A DNA stretch of 64,000 nucleotides from Blasia pusilla (GCA_050084515.1 CM114273.1:27218001-27282000), one strand, 5' to 3'. Shown: positions 1 through 11,451, numbered from the stretch's first letter. The notes: generated from the sequence alone by a model not told the origin. Made by a program: numbers and translations.

Positions 1-747
1 GCGGCCGTGGTGGAGTAGCTCCGAGAGGCCGAGGTGGTAGAGGTGGTAGGGGTGGTAGAGGTGGACCAGTGGTTGGAGAGCCTACGGTGGCTACCCCTAC
101 CACTACGACAGAGTGAGCTATGGCTGCCAGGATTGAGTAGTTGGAGCAGAAGTTGGCTACTATGGCTAGTATCCAGCATAGAGCAGGTTCGGGAGCAGGG
201 GCTTCCACCTCTTATGGAGGGGATGATCTCTCTTATATGGCGAGAAAAGACAAAGTTGAGGCATCAGCTGCAGTTACGAGAGGAGCCACTCAAGCGTCAG
301 AGCCACGTGGTGCTATTGTGGAGTTGGACCCACAGAGGGGTGAGGCTGGGAGGCAGGCTAGGCTCCCCCAGTCATTCTTGTTGTCTGAGGTACTTAGGAC
401 TCCATCCATGGTTCCTACGCATCCTATTGAGCCTACAGTGGGGACTGAGGCATCTACATCGCGTGTAGTAGACACGGATGCAGCATCCAGTGCAGTATTG
501 CGGATGGCAACTTCAGTGTTGGGATCCCCATTTTTTTCGGAATCGGAGCTGATGGCTTTAAGAGTTGACTAAGCTCCTGTATTTCAGCTAGCAGCCACGT
601 TGTGTGAACGTGGGGGTGTTACTGCTACACGTGCTAAGGTGGATGAGGGTGTTGCGGTGGAACGACCCTCTATGTCAGGTGTAGCATTGAGTACCAGTGC
701 TACTTGGCAGGCAGCAGCGGCAAAGATGGATGCATTACCAACCCGGC
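1..747 (+). pseudogene. Copy A, segment 1: gag end to protease linker of a methyltransferase-bearing Ty3/gypsy element
   Basis: The frame starting at base 3 encodes an arginine/glycine-rich (RGG-type) stretch at about 3-75, then a linker whose text (ASTSYGGDDLSYMARK, then RLPQSFLLSEVLRTPSMVP) recurs in copy C at 59430-59850 and, more distantly, in copies B and F. In F this region directly follows the gag zinc knuckles and precedes the protease, so it is the gag-protease linker. In-frame stops at about 113 and at 138-140 (TAG; copy F has CAG) and at about 570 make it non-functional. The segment ends at 747, where a DNA transposon interrupts it; the element resumes at 12459. The 5' end lies outside the window. 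Confidence 0.7.
739..747. repeat. Target-site duplication, left copy, of the 11.7-kb transposon
   Basis: CAACCCGGC here is repeated at 12450-12458. The homologous uninterrupted site in copy C reads CAGCCCGGC once. Confidence 0.75.
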
Positions 748-793
748 GAGATGCGGTAAGAGGAGAGGAAGAGAGGAAGAGAGGAGAGAGGAA
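748..793 (+). repeat. Left terminal inverted repeat
   Basis: GTAAGAGGAGAGGAAGAGAG starting at 756, followed by more GAGAGG units, matches the reverse complement of 12388-12430 apart from a 2-nt indel. Looser similarity (GAAGAGAGG, AACTTTTTG, TTTGAATTTTT blocks) continues inward to about 880. Confidence 0.6.
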
Positions 794-1143
794 ACTACCT
801 TCAAGCGAAATAGATACTTTGTTTTGAAGAGAGTTTCCGTTGGGTTGAAGAGAGGAAACTTTTTGTTTGAATTTTTTTGCACTTTTTTGTTCATATATTA
901 AGCAGTCCCACAGTTTGTTTTTCCTCTTCCACATTTTGGCAACCCCTATGAGTCCGACGAGTTGCAAATTGCACAAAATTTAGAAAACTGAAAAATCAGT
1001 GGAATCATAAGTGTGGAACCAATCACTTTTTCCATCCAAGGTCTGGAAAAAATCTATCATTTGCCCAGGGCCGAATAGAGTTCAAGCTCAAAGTGAAGGT
1101 TGAGGAAAAATAAAAGTACAATCTAAAACCTCATTTTGCATCC
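794..1143. other. Subterminal non-coding region of the transposon
   Basis: No gene seen. T-rich tracts and repeats of GAAGAGAGGAAACT partly mirror the right end, as subterminal sequence of a DNA transposon would. Confidence 0.4.
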
Positions 1144-4100
1144 TCAAAGTGGTTTGTTTAAAATACTTCGAACTTCTTTGAGGGACAGAATTGGTTGGTG
1201 GATTCCTACTCCTACCTCCGACTCTCTTAAAACTACCAACAACACATAGTACATGTGCTTACAAGGGAAATACCTTTTGCCACTTGTCTCTCTTTGGACA
1301 AAGTCATCACATGAACATGTGGGAAAGCAACAGATGTGCACCACATACACCCCTGTGACACTTGAATTTACCGTGTTGTTCCTGACCCAATACATCCTTC
1401 CTATTCCATTGCCACTCAAGACATCTTTCGTGGCGATGATCTCCATTTTTGCCTCCCGAGTTGATGCAATTCGCTTTGCTCTCTCCACCGTTGGCCTGCA
1501 CATTCTGTTTCTCTTTACCCCATTTCTAGACTCAAACAGAAATAGTGGATTGAGATCATCCACCTTCTCCGGGTACATGTTGACATCAATCTTAGCTTGA
1601 ATACGAAATGCGAAGGTCTCTGTAATGCGAACATGCTCCGAACTTCCCCCGTCTACGAGTCTGAAACCGGCACTTGTAAGATTGTCCACTTCGTCTTGAG
1701 TGCGATTCGTACTGCGGCGATGGGCCAAATCGTGGGGTATTCGGGAGCTCCAATGGCAGCGGATAAGACTTCCGAAAGCGCAAGATTCATTTGGGCAGAA
1801 GAAGTACTTCAATTGATCCCGGTCCTCGTGAAACGATCAAAGGTTTTGAGTCCCCAAAACCCGGCGGTGTCGTAAATCCACTCCTGTACGCTTTTTATTT
1901 AGGAAAGTGCCGCATGCTCTCTTAATGCCATCAGATCCTGCCCTGCAGTGGGTCCACGTCTGGGTTGCTCGAGATATATGCCACCGTTTTAGGTTGCAAT
2001 CCACCTCCATTACGAGAATCCCATATTGTTGAACCACCCGGTGGACGGGATGTTGCGAACTTCCAAAGAACGGAGGGCTTTTGGAATAAAACATTCACGA
2101 TTTTGGAGAAGTAACTCCATCACGGATTTGGGACGGGTCGGGGTCCTGAATACCTGGGCGGTGTAATTTCCTCATCCAAATCAATCACCGGATTCGTTCC
2201 TCGATCTTTCGCCTCTTCACTGCGTGAAGTCAAGATACTTATCTGGTCTCCACGAGTCTCGCTCGGATCGCTCTACCACCATCTGTATGGGGACGTCTTG
2301 AAACCCGCCCACGAATATCCCCACCAATGTGTACGTCTTGCTCGATTGGAGTTCCACTACGCACCGGTTGAAGGCTTCCACATACATTTTTCATCACCAG
2401 ATCTCACGGCCATACGACATAGAGCTCGAGATCGGTCGGCCCCTTCTTTTGTTATGCCTTTTGTGAGGAAGATATGGGATCTCGCAGATCGTAGCATTGC
2501 TCTTGCCTGGTCTTGTTGGCATGCCTCCACAAGTTTAAATTCGTTGGCATGCTTGTGACAACGACCTCCGGGAGGAATGAACACTTTCGCTCCACTTATG
2601 TTGGGGCAGAGGGCATTTTCATGAACGTTCAATCCCTGCAACGATGGCAATGTTAGAAGGGAACGAAAATAACTCAGGAGTCAAAGAAATAAGCAACCTG
2701 TCGGAACCAGACGGGTTGCAGGCCCGAGACATCCCATGAGCGACTCTGCGACCCATCGGGTCCCGGCGTGTTGTAACCTTAAACCCACCCTCGCAACATC
2801 GGAACCCGACGGGTTGCAAGGCCGAGGCATCCCATGAACGACTCTGTGACCCGTCGGGTCCCGACGGGTTGCACCAAAAATCTGGATGCAACCCGTCGGT
2901 TTCCGTCGGGTTGCACCCTCGGGCAACCCGTCGGTTTCCGTCGGGTTGCACACTTGGGCAACCCGTCGCATCCGACAGCTTGCTTGGTTTCTTGGGTTTG
3001 AAATCCATATAGCTCCCACGCTTCTCACCCTGAGCTACAACTTTACAAACAATTCTCAGCGTGAGCTTGACAAGACAAAATATTGAACTCACTGCCGCAT
3101 GAAGTTTCCCCATTGTCTCATACATCATGATCCACCAACTCAACCAAGAGCACAACTCTTTGTACTTCCCCTCAATCGCATGCTTCCTCCACCACCCATG
3201 AAGTTCTTCCTGGCATTCCATGGCCTGCTTCAAGGTTTTGCTGTCCTTGCAGCGTTGGAGTAGAGTGACATGCTCTGTCCTCTTATTCTCCTTGATGCAA
3301 GATTTGGTGTACCGGTCACTGATCGTTGCCAATGGAAAGCATCGGACCTTTCCCTCTCCGGTTGAACCTCTCCACCCCAGAACACTTCCCGGATAGCAAT
3401 CCACCCAGGTTGTGCATTGTCCGCCATGAACCCATAAATTTCCGAAGGTGGCCTTTTGTTTTCCTTCACCACCTCCAATAAGAGTAACCAGCACATCTTC
3501 AAAGTGCCAACGTCTTTTCCTTTACTTCTGCAGACAAATATAGTTTTGAGTCCTTTCTCCACATGGTTATAAACGTGAGCACCCATCGTCAACCATCCGT
3601 TCAAAGACTAGAGTAGCAAATATCAAAGCTTACCCAGCTGCCATAAAGATCTTCCCCTTCCCTCATTCGATCTATAAGATCGAGGCCACTCGACGGACCT
3701 GTGGTTGACATTTTGAAGACATAGGCCCTGGATCCCTCGCCTCCTTGGCCCATGAACTGCCATCTCTGAATGAATGGAAATCTGGAGTTGGCCTTGATTC
3801 TGGCGATGGCATCCATTTCAGCCGTCTTTCCATCGAACTCGTATTTGACGCAAAGACAAATTCGAAGCATTCAGGATCAGCGAGAAATGCGAGATTTTCC
3901 CAGAGTTGTTTCTCCTCAACCGCCGTGATCTCGCCCTCTCCAAGGATTCCAAGCAATTGTTCACAAATTTGTGTTGCCATTGTGAGCTTGATCACTCCGG
4001 GCTTTGAACCCGGAGAGTTTCTGTAGACCTCGGCTACTTTCTTCGCCACATCCTCCTTGATGTGTCTTTGAATTGCATTGGTCACAGGATGAGTGTGGGA

Positions 4101-5122
4101 GCCAACATGAACTGCCAGCCTTGTATACTCTGACGTGGAGCCCAAGTCGTGGACAATGAAAAATATGTATGCAGGACACGCTCCAACGGAGAAGGGCGAT
4201 GCCTGACAATGAGGACATCGATGGCCTCCCGGCGGTATGGTGGCACCGACCTCGTATGGAGTTTCTGCATTCTTGGGAGGGAATTGCGACGTATTGACTC
4301 GCCCGTTGCGCTCTAGATACGGGCATGCTGGAAAGGCTCCCACGCATTGGCGGCGGGAGACAATCCAAGGACCATCTGGAATGGAAGCACTAGTCCATTG
4401 AAGCCTGCACCATCGATGACAATCAGACTTTCTGTCCATACACTTCAGGCGTCCTCCATCCTTCTTTTGAGCAGGAGCAGCAAGTGGTGGCAACTCAAAA
4501 ATGCAATTACCATCGTACGTGGGTGGCAGCTCGTCGACAAGAATGTGCTTGAACATTTTCAAGGCGAGAGACAAAAGCAAACTATTTCCTGATACTCGCA
4601 AGAGGAACGAGTAGGCGGACAGAGGGCCCGATTGGTGTCCGAAAGATCCACTAAGGTTGATAACATCCGGAATCTCTTCAGGAAGAACAACATTGTTACG
4701 AGCGTGCGAAGTTGGAGTCGAAGCCGGATCTGCAGAGCTTGGAGTTGCAAACGTAGAGCTTAGAGCACTAGGAAATTCTAGACCGTCTACTTGGGAAACA
4801 GACGAATTCACGGGCAGGCCGTAAACTCTGTATTGACCATTTGCTAGAGGTAGGAGATTCCATACTTTACGGTCTGAGGTCACTGGCTGGACCGTCTCAC
4901 CTATTATGTCTTTCGTACCGTCCACCCTAACATCTTTGGATACAAAGATGGTTCCAATTTGGAGAAGAAATCGAAAGTGACAGAAAAATTTTCATCCATT
5001 GCTATGAAAGACTCACGAGCTTGGGGTTGAATGATTTCTGATTGAGGAAGGGCCGCCAGATGACTGCCACAAGTGAGCTTAACATAATTATCCATTCCAA
5101 GAAGATTCCAACGGGAGGACAC
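1144..5122 (-). pseudogene. MULE-like DDE transposase with C-terminal SWIM zinc finger (decayed)
   Basis: Read on the minus strand. The N-terminal half (5122 to about 3670) contains a Cys/His-rich region (CMDRKSDCHRWC, then HRCPHCQASPF) and the phrase VHVGSHTHPV. The catalytic region (about 3830-3230) has SFDICYS..GWLTMGAHVYN and then YGFMADNAQPGWIAIREVF followed by FHWQRSV, which fits the acidic-residue blocks of Mutator-type transposases. The C-terminal exon (1812-1144) ends with CSCDDF and then PCKHMYYV, a CxC...CxH SWIM finger typical of MULE/FAR1 proteins. Continuity needs frame changes near 4915, 3830 and 3610, and palindrome-rich sequence at 2693-2983 separates catalytic and SWIM parts (probable intron). 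It is divergent from the ParB-methyltransferase gene across 5123-6255. Family assignment rests on motif order only. Confidence 0.6.
2693..2983. repeat. Palindrome cluster 1 (27-nt family)
   Basis: At least seven copies or half-copies of the palindrome with arms GCAACCCGTCGG and CCGACGGGTTGC, for example starting at 2693, 2796, 2887 and 2924. They lie between the catalytic and SWIM-coding parts of the minus-strand transposase. Confidence 0.85.
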
Positions 5123-5150
5123 TGAGAATGAGAATGAGAATGAGAATTTT
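5123..5150. repeat. GAGAAT microsatellite
   Basis: Four successive GAGAAT-type units directly upstream of the minus-strand transposase start. Confidence 0.7.
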
Positions 5151-5297
5151 TAATTTATAGTGAATAGGAAAACAGATACTCCTGACAGATTTTTACTGAC
5201 AAGATGAATTTGGTGGGTGAGATTGTCTGACACAATGGATCCAATTCTGCAACACATTCAATTTTGTTGCAATATGTTACTGGATTTGGGAAGCAGA

Positions 5298-5890
5298 GGG
5301 TTGCGAATCACACTTGGAACCCGTCGGAGTCCTGGTAACTCCAAAATTACCCGGCTAACGAAGCCGCAACCCGTCGGCGGACGGGTTGCACGCTCGCCAA
5401 ACATTGTCGGCGAGCAACCCGTCGCTCTCCGACGAAGTTGCTCGGATACCGCTCCTTCTTTCCCAAAGATGCCGGAGGCGTGCAAACCGTCTGTTCCCGA
5501 CGAGTTCCGCGGGTGCCTCACCTATTTGCCCAAAGACGGCAAGGCGTGCAACCCGTCGCCCTCCAACGGGTTGCGCAAGGGCCTCGGCTTGTGGTGCAGC
5601 CAGCCGAACTCCGAAGACTTGCACGGGAAGCCCGCGTTCTTAACCCTTGAGAAGGGAAGCGTGCAACCCAACAGTTTCCGACGGATTACCCAAGATACGT
5701 CCCGTTCCCGTCCCAAACACGGCGGAGGCGCGCAACATGTCGGTCTCCGACGGGGTGCGCGGATACCTCGCGTTCTTTTCCGAAGACGATAGAGGCGCTC
5801 AACCCGTCGGTCTCCGACGGGTTGCTCGCGCACGTGGCGACGTACCCAGGATGGCGGAGGCGCGCAACCTGTCGAACTCCGACGGGTTGC
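5298..5890. repeat. Palindrome cluster 2, in the divergent intergenic region
   Basis: About nine to ten diverged copies of the 27-nt palindrome (for example around 5369, 5414, 5548, 5729, 5800 and 5864), spaced roughly 45-85 nt, fill most of the gap between the transposase and the methyltransferase gene. Compensating changes in both arms (CGG paired with CCG) keep several able to form hairpins. Confidence 0.8.
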
Positions 5891-5950
5891 CATTTTTCAC
5901 CTCCGGACTTCCGTAACCTCCGGCACGTCGTCGTCGAAAGGACGACGGGA

Positions 5951-5987
5951 CCCAACGGTCAGCCCAACGGCTAGAAAAGTATAAATA
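5951..5987 (+). promoter_or_regulatory. Two MSA (MYB3R) elements and a TATA box of the ParB-methyltransferase gene
   Basis: CCCAACGGTCA at 5951-5961 and CCCAACGGCTA at 5963-5973 each match the plant mitosis-specific activator consensus YCYAACGGYYA exactly. TATAAATA follows at 5980-5987, giving an expected start of transcription near 6010-6020 and a leader of about 240 nt before the ATG at 6256. In plants such paired elements bind three-repeat MYB factors and confer G2/M expression; applying that here is inference. Confidence 0.65.
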
Positions 5988-6975
5988 GGGCAGAAATCGC
6001 TCATTTCCGGTTTATCATTTCGCGATCTTCATTCCTCACTCTCCCGCGCAGCAGCTGATCAGATACAAAGGGGCGTTTCACACGGCGACACATCGCGAGT
6101 CGATAGGAGGGAACGATAGCGAGACGGTTCGACTGAACGATCGCGGGACGATTCGAGCTACCCATCAAGGCGATTCGAGCTCCCCATCTCGACATCAGCA
6201 AGGCAACTGATCAAGGGATTCGTCATGGACATAGGTAGAGGCATTTTCGGAAAAAATGACGAGGAAAACATCACAAGCCAACAAGTCTGGGAGCTTCACT
6301 CCGAAGTCCATTAGGACTCCTGCGTCAGCATCTCTTGGGCCTCGTTCGGCGAATGAAATTAGGCAGCAGGAAATCAAGGAGCGGGAAAGGGAAGCGGAGA
6401 TGCACAACCAAGTGCTTCTTGCAAGACGTGTTCAAGAGGCGCTTGATAAACAGAACGTAGAGGCTGAGACGTCGCAGGCCTTGAAGAAAAGGATCGCCGA
6501 CGAAAAGAGAGAAAAGAAGCGTCTAGACGCGTCGGTGAGGAGGGCAGAATTGGCTAAAGAGAAGAGGGAAAAAGCGATAGCGATTGACGATAGCCCTGCC
6601 CGTCCAACCGAAAGTGTTGAGATGCGGGAAATGTCCCCCATGAAGTCCGGGGACACAATCAACATAGTGGAAACGCCAGAAGTTGAAATCGATGACGACG
6701 AGGTCATGAGGACCGCCAGCGTGGAGATGGTGGACATGGCCGAAGAAGCCGGAGAGCGGTCATTCTCGACTCCAAGCCCGGCGGAGGACATCGACCTCTA
6801 TCGGATCGACGAGTTCCCAGTCGATTTGCCAGCTTCTGTCTCAGACAAGTTAGCTGGTCAAGAAACCGACCCCATTTTCGAGCGGGTAAGAGAGGATATG
6901 GGTTTTTTGAATTATGTGAATTGCAATTCATTGGGAATTGAGTGTAGCTTATTCATCTTGTCCCGGTTCTGACAG

Positions 6976-7448
6976 GTGGTAAAGCAGATGGCACTCATGG
7001 AGGGCCACAATGCCCCGAGGATTCCACTCTGCCGATTGCGGACAATGGAATACGTCCGCGAAATTCAGTCCGACGAGGACATCGCGAAGCTTAAACAATC
7101 GGCGGCGACAGCATCCGACGTCGACATCTTTCCTCCCTTCTATGTTCAGCCTTACAACGAGCATGGAACCCAAGCTCTGGTTACGGAGGAGGACTAGGAA
7201 AAGCTCGACACATTGTGGAGGATGCGAGACCAGGATTTCAGAAGGCAAGTTCAGGGCACGGAATTCAGCTATATGAGGAATCTGCATTTCTTCATCTGGG
7301 ATGGAAATCACAGGTTCATGGCGTGGACCAAGTTTGCGAAGGAGCGGCCCAACTCATTGGAGGCATATTTCTGCGTGAAGGCAGTGGTCCTTCACCCATT
7401 CCCTCATCACATGGCGACGGTGGAGATGGCAATGCATGGCATGAACAC
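6976..7448 (+). other. ParB-like DGNHR domain exon
   Basis: Residues DGNHR at 7300-7314 follow two hydrophobic residues and precede FMAWTKFA, the layout of the ParB/sulfiredoxin-fold core (DGxHR). The conserved flank VREIQSDEDIAKLKQS and VKAVVLHPFP also suits a ParB-like domain. In-frame TAG at 7195-7197 lies between D and E codons. Phase 2 at the donor GTGAGT (7449) joins the next exon at 8152. Confidence 0.6.
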
Positions 7449-7469
7449 GTGAGTATCTTTAACACTTAC

Positions 7470-8138
7470 GCAACTCGTCGGGACGGTTGGTGGGATGCTT
7501 TAACACTTACGCAACTCGTCGGACTCCGACGAGTTGCTCGATTGATGAATGGGTTAGGTTTTTTTTTGCCGAAAGCAACTCGTCGGACTCGACGGGTTGC
7601 TCGACTCGACGCTTTTTCGGATTTTTTTAAGAATGCAACTCGTCGGATTCCGACAAATTGTTCGATTGACCACAGATTTAATTAGTTTTTGGCCCAAAGC
7701 AAACCGTCGGAGTCCGACGGGTTGCTCGACTCGCCGCCTTGTCAGGATGTTTTTTGAAGAATGCAACTCGTCGGACTCCGACGAGTTGTTCGACTGACCG
7801 CAGGTTTAGAATGTTTTTTGCCCAAAGCAACCCGTCGGAGTCCGACGGGTTGCATTCGGAAGTTGGTTCCCCAAATTTCGCGTCAAATTGCAAGTTTCCA
7901 TTCAATTGCGCAACCTGTCGGACTCCGACGGGTTGCTATGTTCACATTAGTATGTTCAGTTGCACAACCCGTAGGAGTCCGACGGGTTGAAACCAGGCAT
8001 TAGCAAATCTGAATGCAACCCGTCGGACTCCGACGGGTTGCATCATTTAGCTCGTTGCTAGAATCCGACCTTGAGCTGTGACGACCCGTCGGAGTCCGAC
8101 AGGTTGCAGGAACCCATGTAATTTCCTGACGGGTTGAG
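7470..8138. repeat. Palindrome cluster 3, inside an intron
   Basis: About ten copies plus a half site, one roughly every 50-85 nt. Perfect 27-nt palindromes (apart from the central base) occur at 7827-7853 and 8015-8041. Some copies carry matched changes in both arms (GCAACTCG with CGAGTTGC at about 7511), consistent with pairing being kept. Nearly the whole intron consists of these units and short AT-rich spacers. Confidence 0.9.
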
Positions 8139-9749
8139 TTTGGATGTGCAGGATTGTATCGGAGGGGAATGTCACCCACCACCGGATCGAGGCTGCGATC
8201 GGGTGAGGAAGGTGCTTACGACGCACCGGAGAGTCTGGGGTTCTTGGCGATGCCCTTGTCAATCGAGATGCTTGCAAAGGGTGCTCAGATTAAAAAAGAA
8301 AGCTTGGGCAAATAAGTTTATTTCCCAAGATGCGGCCAGTAACCATCCTTTTTGGTCGAAGATACAGCCGCGAAGAAGAGCTGCTGAGCCGAGCGAGCGG
8401 AGGGAGATGGTATCTCGATCTGAGCGCGCGAAATTCATCAAGCTGCAGATATCTCGCGAAGAACGAAATACACGGGCGAGCAAGATGCCGTGATACATCG
8501 ACATTCTCAACCCGAACTTGGTCGGAGTTCTACATGGAGCCAAGGCGATTATCAAGCGCCAAATGAAAAGGGATGAAGATCCGCATGGTCGGATTGGGGA
8601 GAAAGTGTCCCTGGATCGCGTGCATCGGTTTGCGTTGTCCGGCATAAGCGAGTTTAGGAGGATCCGACTGATGAAAATCAGTCTCGAGGGCACATAGGCC
8701 CAGAAGAGGGCGGCACACCATCCTTCGGGTGTGTCCGATCCAGTGATCTCCCGCTGGCTACGCGAATGGTCGTTCTGGGACGCGTTGCGGGTTATCGGGA
8801 AGTCCGTCTTTGGAATGATGCAAGCGGAGCTCAGAAGATTAGAGCCCATCCCGGATGAAGCAAACCTTGAAAGTTCTGGAGATTTCGAGGTTTGGCTCGA
8901 TGACATCCGGGACAAACCAACCAAAAACCCATGATTCAAGACCATGTTCAAGGTTTGCGTCCTCCCTCAGGCAGAGCTTGACGAAGAAGTAGAGGGGAAC
9001 AAACGGGATCAAGCGAAGAAGAAGCGAGATCTACAAGAGCAGACGGCCGATTCTGTTCGACTAAAAGCTGCCCAATGGATGGTCTTCAAGTACCTCGTCC
9101 AGTGTAAGAATGCAGTGCGTGGGGAAAATTACCGGCGACCTTTGAAATTGTGGGCTTCGCCGGATGCGAGACATTCTCCATGTGCGACATGGAGATGGGG
9201 CAACACATGTCCGATTGGGAGGTGGAGAATTGCCCCATTTGGCTCGACTTCAACGACCCTAAAGACATCACCGATAAGGATTTACGAGTGCTTCATGATG
9301 TAGTGGCCTCAAGACAAGACGACATCCCCAATTTCGTCCAGCCTGAAGACTTCTTCGGAGGAGATGCTGAAAAGAGCAGCCCACGAGACAGCTCGGTTGG
9401 CTTCCAAGGTCCGCATGACCAAAGACAAATCCACAACGGGTCTCAAAGGCAAGGCGGGGAGGGAAAAATTCAGAGGCCGAGTCTTCCCAAAGAGAGGCTG
9501 AAGATTCAAGGCCAGAGGCGGAATCGTCCGGGCAAGCGGGGAGAGAGGGTCGGACCAGGTCCTCGGTGAAAAAAACCCCACCAGAGTCTGAGGTCATAAA
9601 GACCCCGACAAGCCGTCCATGAGACTAGGGAGAAGCGAAGCGAGAGGTGCGAGGGGTTGTCCCAAGGAGAATACTGATCCATCATCCTTGGGAAGACACA
9701 GACAAACAACGACCGGACAAGCGTCCTCCTTGATTCACTCCTTTCTTGG

Positions 9750-10163
9750 ATGAGTGAAGAGCTTGATTCTCAAGCGTCGACACCGACCATCGATAAATTG
9801 ACAACGCTAGGACGGAAGCTCCAACGAAACGTGCACGTTGCCTGGACGGTGAATGGAGTGGTCGAAGAGGTTGCGGTGGATCTCTTGATCGCCGATCTGC
9901 CCTCGGGGTTGCGACTTTGGGGCGAGAATCCGTCGGACGAGGTACCTGAGTGGAATGTGCCGCTCTCTTATGACCAGATTGCGCTATTGTTCTCCTTTGC
10001 ACGCCTCTCGAGTGAGCAGGGTCGCTTCTTGGTGTTGACTGGAGGGAGCGAGGACGAGCTCTTCAACCTCCAGTGCGTCAAGAGGTCGCTAAAGTGGAGG
10101 ACGGCGCAATCGTGGATCATAAAAAATGAGTACCCATTCCGATCCGCGACGAGTCAGATTCGG
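9750..10163 (+). other. Methyltransferase exon with motif IV region
   Basis: Encodes EEVAVDLLIADLPSGLRLW, then YDQIALLFSFARLSSEQGR and FLVLTGGSEDELF and SWIIKNEYPF. This resembles the catalytic strand, motif V and following strands of N4-cytosine/N6-adenine methyltransferases. DLPSG (9894-9908) stands where DPPY-type residues are expected. The exon ends at the donor GTAAGG (10164). Confidence 0.6.
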
Positions 10164-10279
10164 GTAAGGCTTAATTCCTGTACTATAATCTCAATTATAT
10201 TTTAATGATGTGTATAATGAGTGTTCATCTCCGTTGAGTGAGTATAATGAGTGACAATCTGGGTTTTTTTTGTCCGTGA

Positions 10280-10652
10280 GCAACCCGTCGGAAGGCGACG
10301 GGTTGCTGGCTTAGAGCAGCCCATGCTCGACTGAGAGCAATCTGTCGGTTTCCGACGTGTTGCATCTTTCCCACATACATACGGAAAACCGTGGTGTACC
10401 TACAACCCGTCGGAACTCGACGGGTTGCAGTTGCTTTTGGTTTTTCCCTGTGTTTCGAGCTACAACCCGCCACGATAGCGGCGGGTTGCTCTCAGCGAGC
10501 ATGGGCGCTTAGGCCGCAAGAACCGCCGCCTTCCGACGGGTTGCTCACGGAAAAACAACGGAGCCCGACGGGTTGTTTTAGTCACGACCAACCCGTCGGA
10601 AGGCGAAGGGTTGGTCCGGGACAAAACAACCCGTCGGACTCCGACAGGTTGA
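10280..10652. repeat. Palindrome cluster 4, inside an intron
   Basis: Seven copies at about 55-65 nt spacing. One (about 10462) has CCGCC in one arm and GGCGG in the other, a paired substitution relative to the CCGTC/GACGG consensus. Confidence 0.85.
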
Positions 10653-10730
10653 TCCAAAGTCAGTAATTGAAAATGTTCTCAAGCCGACTTCTTTAGTTTC
10701 TGACATTGTTGCCAACGTGCTTATTTACAG

Positions 10731-11451
10731 ATGGACCACTCCTACGTATACTGCTTCGTTCGGCCCGAGCATAATTTCCAAGTGTTCAAGATCCAGGATC
10801 CTGTGGATCCATGCTCAGATGGGTACAGCTTAGATAGTTTGTACAATTCCCCCCCCGGGAATTTACATGCAAGACAGGACCCCCACGGGAGGAAGGAAAA
10901 GTCGCCCGACCACGATGCAAATGCTCATCGAGCTCTGCTCAAGGCCGGGTGACTTGCTGTTCGACTTAGTGGGACTTTCAGGGGCAAGTATCAAAGGCGC
11001 CTGGAAAAGTGGCAAGAACATTCTCTACCTCGAGGGAAGGCAGGAACTGTTTGACCTTTGCAAGGAGGCAAAGGCAGAATACGAAAGGCTCTTTGGGGCG
11101 TACAACTCTCCACCGAAGCCGAGAGCTCCGGTTCCAGACCCACCCTTGGTAGTGACTCCATCGTCACTTCCAACGATTCCAAGTATTCATATTGATACTC
11201 GATGGGTGTCACATTGCACAGCGTACAAGGTATACTGCCGAGGAAGGCGGTGGGACTCAAATCAGGTTACATGGATGCGTTATGGTGTACCTAGGGGGGG
11301 GCCAAGGCTCTCGAATTCACCAACATTTTTGATCCCCGTCTACAATCGGCCAGAGGAGCCACTTGTATCCCAGGACATTCCTTTGGTACTGTCACCGAGG
11401 AGAGTTAGGAGTAAATTTGTAGATGATGAGGCTGAAGAAATCATAGACTAG
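10731..11451 (+). other. Methyltransferase 3' exon with motifs X and I
   Basis: Begins after TTTACAG. A run of C at 10850-10857 marks a frameshift; after it the frame reads GGRKSRPTTMQMLIELCSRP and then GDLLFDLVGLSGASIKGAW, the usual motif X (KP..ML..LI) plus SAM-binding motif I (DPFxGSG, here DLVGLSG), then the acidic motif II in LYLEGR. The tail after residue ~100 is proline-rich with RRWDSNQVTW, unrecognised, ending in DDEAEEIID and TAG. Confidence 0.65.

Larger units (their letters stand above)
6256..11451 (+). pseudogene. Coiled-coil / ParB-like / N4-N6 DNA methyltransferase gene carried by the transposon (decayed)
   Basis: Exon 1 (6256-6885) encodes a charged coiled-coil region (EIKEREREAEMHNQ, then RIADEKREKKRLDAS). 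Exon 2 (6976-7448; GT/AG junctions at 6886 and 6975, in phase) encodes the ParB-like part with FFIWDGNHRFMAW. Introns at 7449-8151 and 10164-10730 are palindrome-filled. The 3' part has a methyltransferase in beta-class order: a motif-IV-like segment LLIADLPSGL (about 9885-9911), the following strand GRFLVLTGG, then after the intron a motif X/I segment RPGDLLFDLVGLSG (10942-10983) with KNILYLEGRQ. The frame is broken by TAG at 7195, frameshifts near 8210, 8300, 9140 and 10855, and stops near 8490, 8695 and 8932. Motif IV lacks the usual (D/N/S)PP(Y/F/W), so activity is doubtful even without the breaks. Confidence 0.7.

Noticed and set aside
7470-8138. Regularly spaced repeats resembling a CRISPR array
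   Set aside because: The repeats are perfect dyads with variable sequence and spacing, lie in a eukaryotic intron, recur in four other clusters and have no associated cas genes.
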